Part shown: positions 63,057 through 64,000 of the stretch, piece by piece
Numbering within the stretch: the stretch's first letter is position 1
Layout of the letters: each line of letters opens with the position of its first letter
From: SZAS-103 sp038316385
GTDB taxonomy: Bacteria > Pseudomonadota > Gammaproteobacteria > Xanthomonadales > Xanthomonadaceae
Direction: 5' to 3'
Assembly (NCBI GenBank): GCA_038316385.1
Contig: JBBQAN010000001.1
Coordinates: 127,931-191,930, forward strand
DNA length: 64,000 nt
Translations under genes and position numbers: made by a program
Notes under the pieces: generated by a model
What the model saw: the letters and a program-made list of their open reading frames with translations, nothing else
Databases searched by the model: none
What the model was told of the DNA's origin: nothing

Positions 63057-63732
63057 TGCGATATCCGAAGCCGTGGACGGTGAGGATCAATGGTTGCTCG
63101 TAGGATCGGTCGACCGCCGCGCGCAACAGCGACACATGCGTGTGCAGCCGCGCCGAATCGTGCTCGGCATCGCCCCACAACGCTTGTGCGAGTTCCGCGT
63201 ATGGCAGCACATGCGGCGACTTGCGCATCAACGCTTCAAGCAGGCGATAACCGGCTGGCGAAAGATTCAACGGCTGACCCTGCCGCGTTGCGCTGCGGCC
63301 GGCGACATCCAGCGCGAGATCGGCGATACGCAAGATCGCAGGCGACCGCCGTTGCTGGCGGTTGTGCAACACCTGGATGCGTGCGGCGAGCTCGCGCAAT
63401 TCGAAAGGTTTGGTCAGATAGTCGTCGGCACCAGCCTCGAAGCCGAGCAGCTTGTCTTCGAGCCGGTCGCGCGCGGTCAGCATCAGGATCGGCACGTTGC
63501 CGCCTTGCGCGCGATACCGCCGGCAGACCTCGATGCCGTCCAGCCTGGGCAGGCCGATGTCCAGCACGATCACGTCGTAAACATTGTCCACCGCGAGCTG
63601 CAGACCGATCTGCCCGTCGGCGGCGTGATCCATCACCTGCCCGCGCGACTCCAGAAAGTCCCAGATGTTCTCTGCCATCGAACGCTGGTCTTCGATCAGC
63701 AGGATGCGCAATTTGGCTGGAATCGAATCCAT
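63034..63732 (-). CDS. OmpR/PhoP-family response regulator
   Basis: The 232-residue protein has a receiver domain with Asp58 (VIVLDIGLPRLDG), Thr in LMLTARD and Lys108 in DDYLTKPF, followed by a winged-helix DNA-binding domain (ALMRKSPHVLPYAELAQALW, TVHGFGYRIV). The start at 63732 (MDSIPAKLRILLIEDQ) fits the family better than upstream codons. It is the first gene of the run that leads into the acyl-carrier/flippase operon and probably controls it. Confidence 0.93.
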   Translation of the reverse strand: MDSIPAKLRILLIEDQRSMAENIWDFLESRGQVMDHAADGQIGLQLAVDNVYDVIVLDIGLPRLDGIEVCRRYRAQGGNVPILMLTARDRLEDKLLGFEAGADDYLTKPFELRELAARIQVLHNRQQRRSPAILRIADLALDVAGRSATRQGQPLNLSPAGYRLLEALMRKSPHVLPYAELAQALWGDAEHDSARLHTHVSLLRAAVDRSYEQPLILTVHGFGYRIVPPAAT

Positions 63733-63860
63733 AAGACGCCGCTGTTGGGTTCCGGAAGTGTAGCTGCGTCGCGTTAAGACCGTCCTGCCGATGCGGCGCG
63801 CCCGGGAATGCGATCGCAGTCGCACACCTCGGCGTGTGCGCCGTTACAATGTCCAGCCGC

Positions 63861-63904
63861 GCGCCCGTAGCTCAGCTGGATAGAGTACTGCCCTCCGAAG
63901 GCAA
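63861..63904 (+). pseudogene. Decayed tRNA-Arg (CCG) gene, 5' half
   Basis: The sequence starts GCGCCCGTAGCTCAGCTGGA and continues to an anticodon arm CTGCC-CTCCGAA-GGCAA with anticodon CCG (63895-63897), as in bacterial tRNA-Arg. The anticodon stem has one C-A mismatch. After it the variable loop, T arm and 3' acceptor strand do not fold, and no GGGCGC partner is found within normal distance. A weakly T-arm-like stretch (ACTGG/CCAGT with a 9-nt loop) follows. Confidence 0.55.
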
Positions 63905-63990
63905 TACTCACTGGGCTTCGCGACCAGTTAGAATGTCACAGGGCCGTTACTCGAAATCGGCCGCACCGCAGAAAAAAGTCCTTACAAAAC

Positions 63991-64000
63991 GCGCCCGTAG
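63991..64000 (+). tRNA. Possible start of an intact tRNA-Arg, cut by window end
   Basis: The last ten bases, GCGCCCGTAG, are the same as the first ten bases of the decayed tRNA at 63861. They probably begin a second, functional tRNA-Arg outside the window. Confidence 0.45.

Noticed and set aside
63861..63990. A tRNA with a group I intron after the anticodon
   Set aside because: The 86 bp to the next tRNA start are far too short for a group I intron, and no matching 3' half follows in the window.

Overview
The window is GC-rich bacterial chromosome and carries the replication-origin neighbourhood of a gammaproteobacterium of the order Xanthomonadales (Lysobacterales). The order pdxJ, exbD/exbB/tonB, gyrB, recF, dnaN, dnaA, then divergently rpmH, rnpA, yidC, mnmE is the one known from Xanthomonas and Xylella. 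The protein sequences look closest to that order, and Rhodanobacteraceae-like relatives are my best guess. The genus cannot be fixed from sequence reading alone. Genes point away from a short AT-rich gap between dnaA and dnaN that holds two DnaA boxes and is the likely origin (about 11.4-11.6 kb).

Layout. 1-1.1 kb: the start of a secreted beta-propeller (probably signalling) protein that runs off the left edge. 1.3-5 kb: pdxJ facing a TonB-ExbB-ExbD energising operon with three exbD copies. 5-13 kb: a TPR protein, then gyrB, recF, dnaN and dnaA on the minus strand. 13-18 kb: rpmH, rnpA, yidC, mnmE and a TonB-domain lipoprotein on the plus strand. 18-26 kb: two ABC-2 type export systems, an S33 peptidase, a small XRE regulator/membrane protein operon with two palindromic operators, a ferredoxin-NADP reductase and small membrane proteins. 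26-30 kb: tatD and an hrpB helicase interrupted in frame by several short repeats. 30-35 kb: a 1654-residue trimeric autotransporter adhesin. 35-45 kb: methyltransferases, an RluE-type pseudouridine synthase, a TonB-dependent receptor next to a TPR-sulfotransferase, a radical SAM protein and membrane proteins. 45-55 kb: housekeeping genes (icd, queF, zapE, cytochrome c5) and a HAD phosphatase/aminotransferase pair. 55-63.7 kb: a tightly packed minus-strand operon. 63.86 kb to the end: a decayed tRNA-Arg and the first bases of a second copy.

The most interesting block is 55.3-63.7 kb. A response regulator and sensor kinase (with a decayed ATP-binding domain) are followed on the same strand by an arginase-like hydrolase, a small DMT/SMR protein, an esterase, a FemAB/GNAT-like acyltransferase, a second small DMT/SMR protein, an acyl carrier protein, a single ketosynthase and a fatty-acid desaturase. 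Start and stop codons of many of these genes overlap or nearly touch. The set suggests a dedicated acyl chain put onto an amine or amino-acid-like acceptor and moved across the membrane by a paired small flippase. I do not recognise it as a described pathway.

Several genes bear on the cell envelope and nutrient uptake: TonB/ExbB/ExbD energise outer-membrane receptors such as the one at 37-39.7 kb, YidC inserts membrane proteins, and the adhesin and GumN-like protein act at or beyond the outer membrane. Repeat biology is the other theme: short dispersed elements sit inside hrpB and at the end of rluE, the exbD copies share a nearly identical 68-bp tail, and a copy of the end of the ferredoxin reductase gene lies just downstream of that gene.
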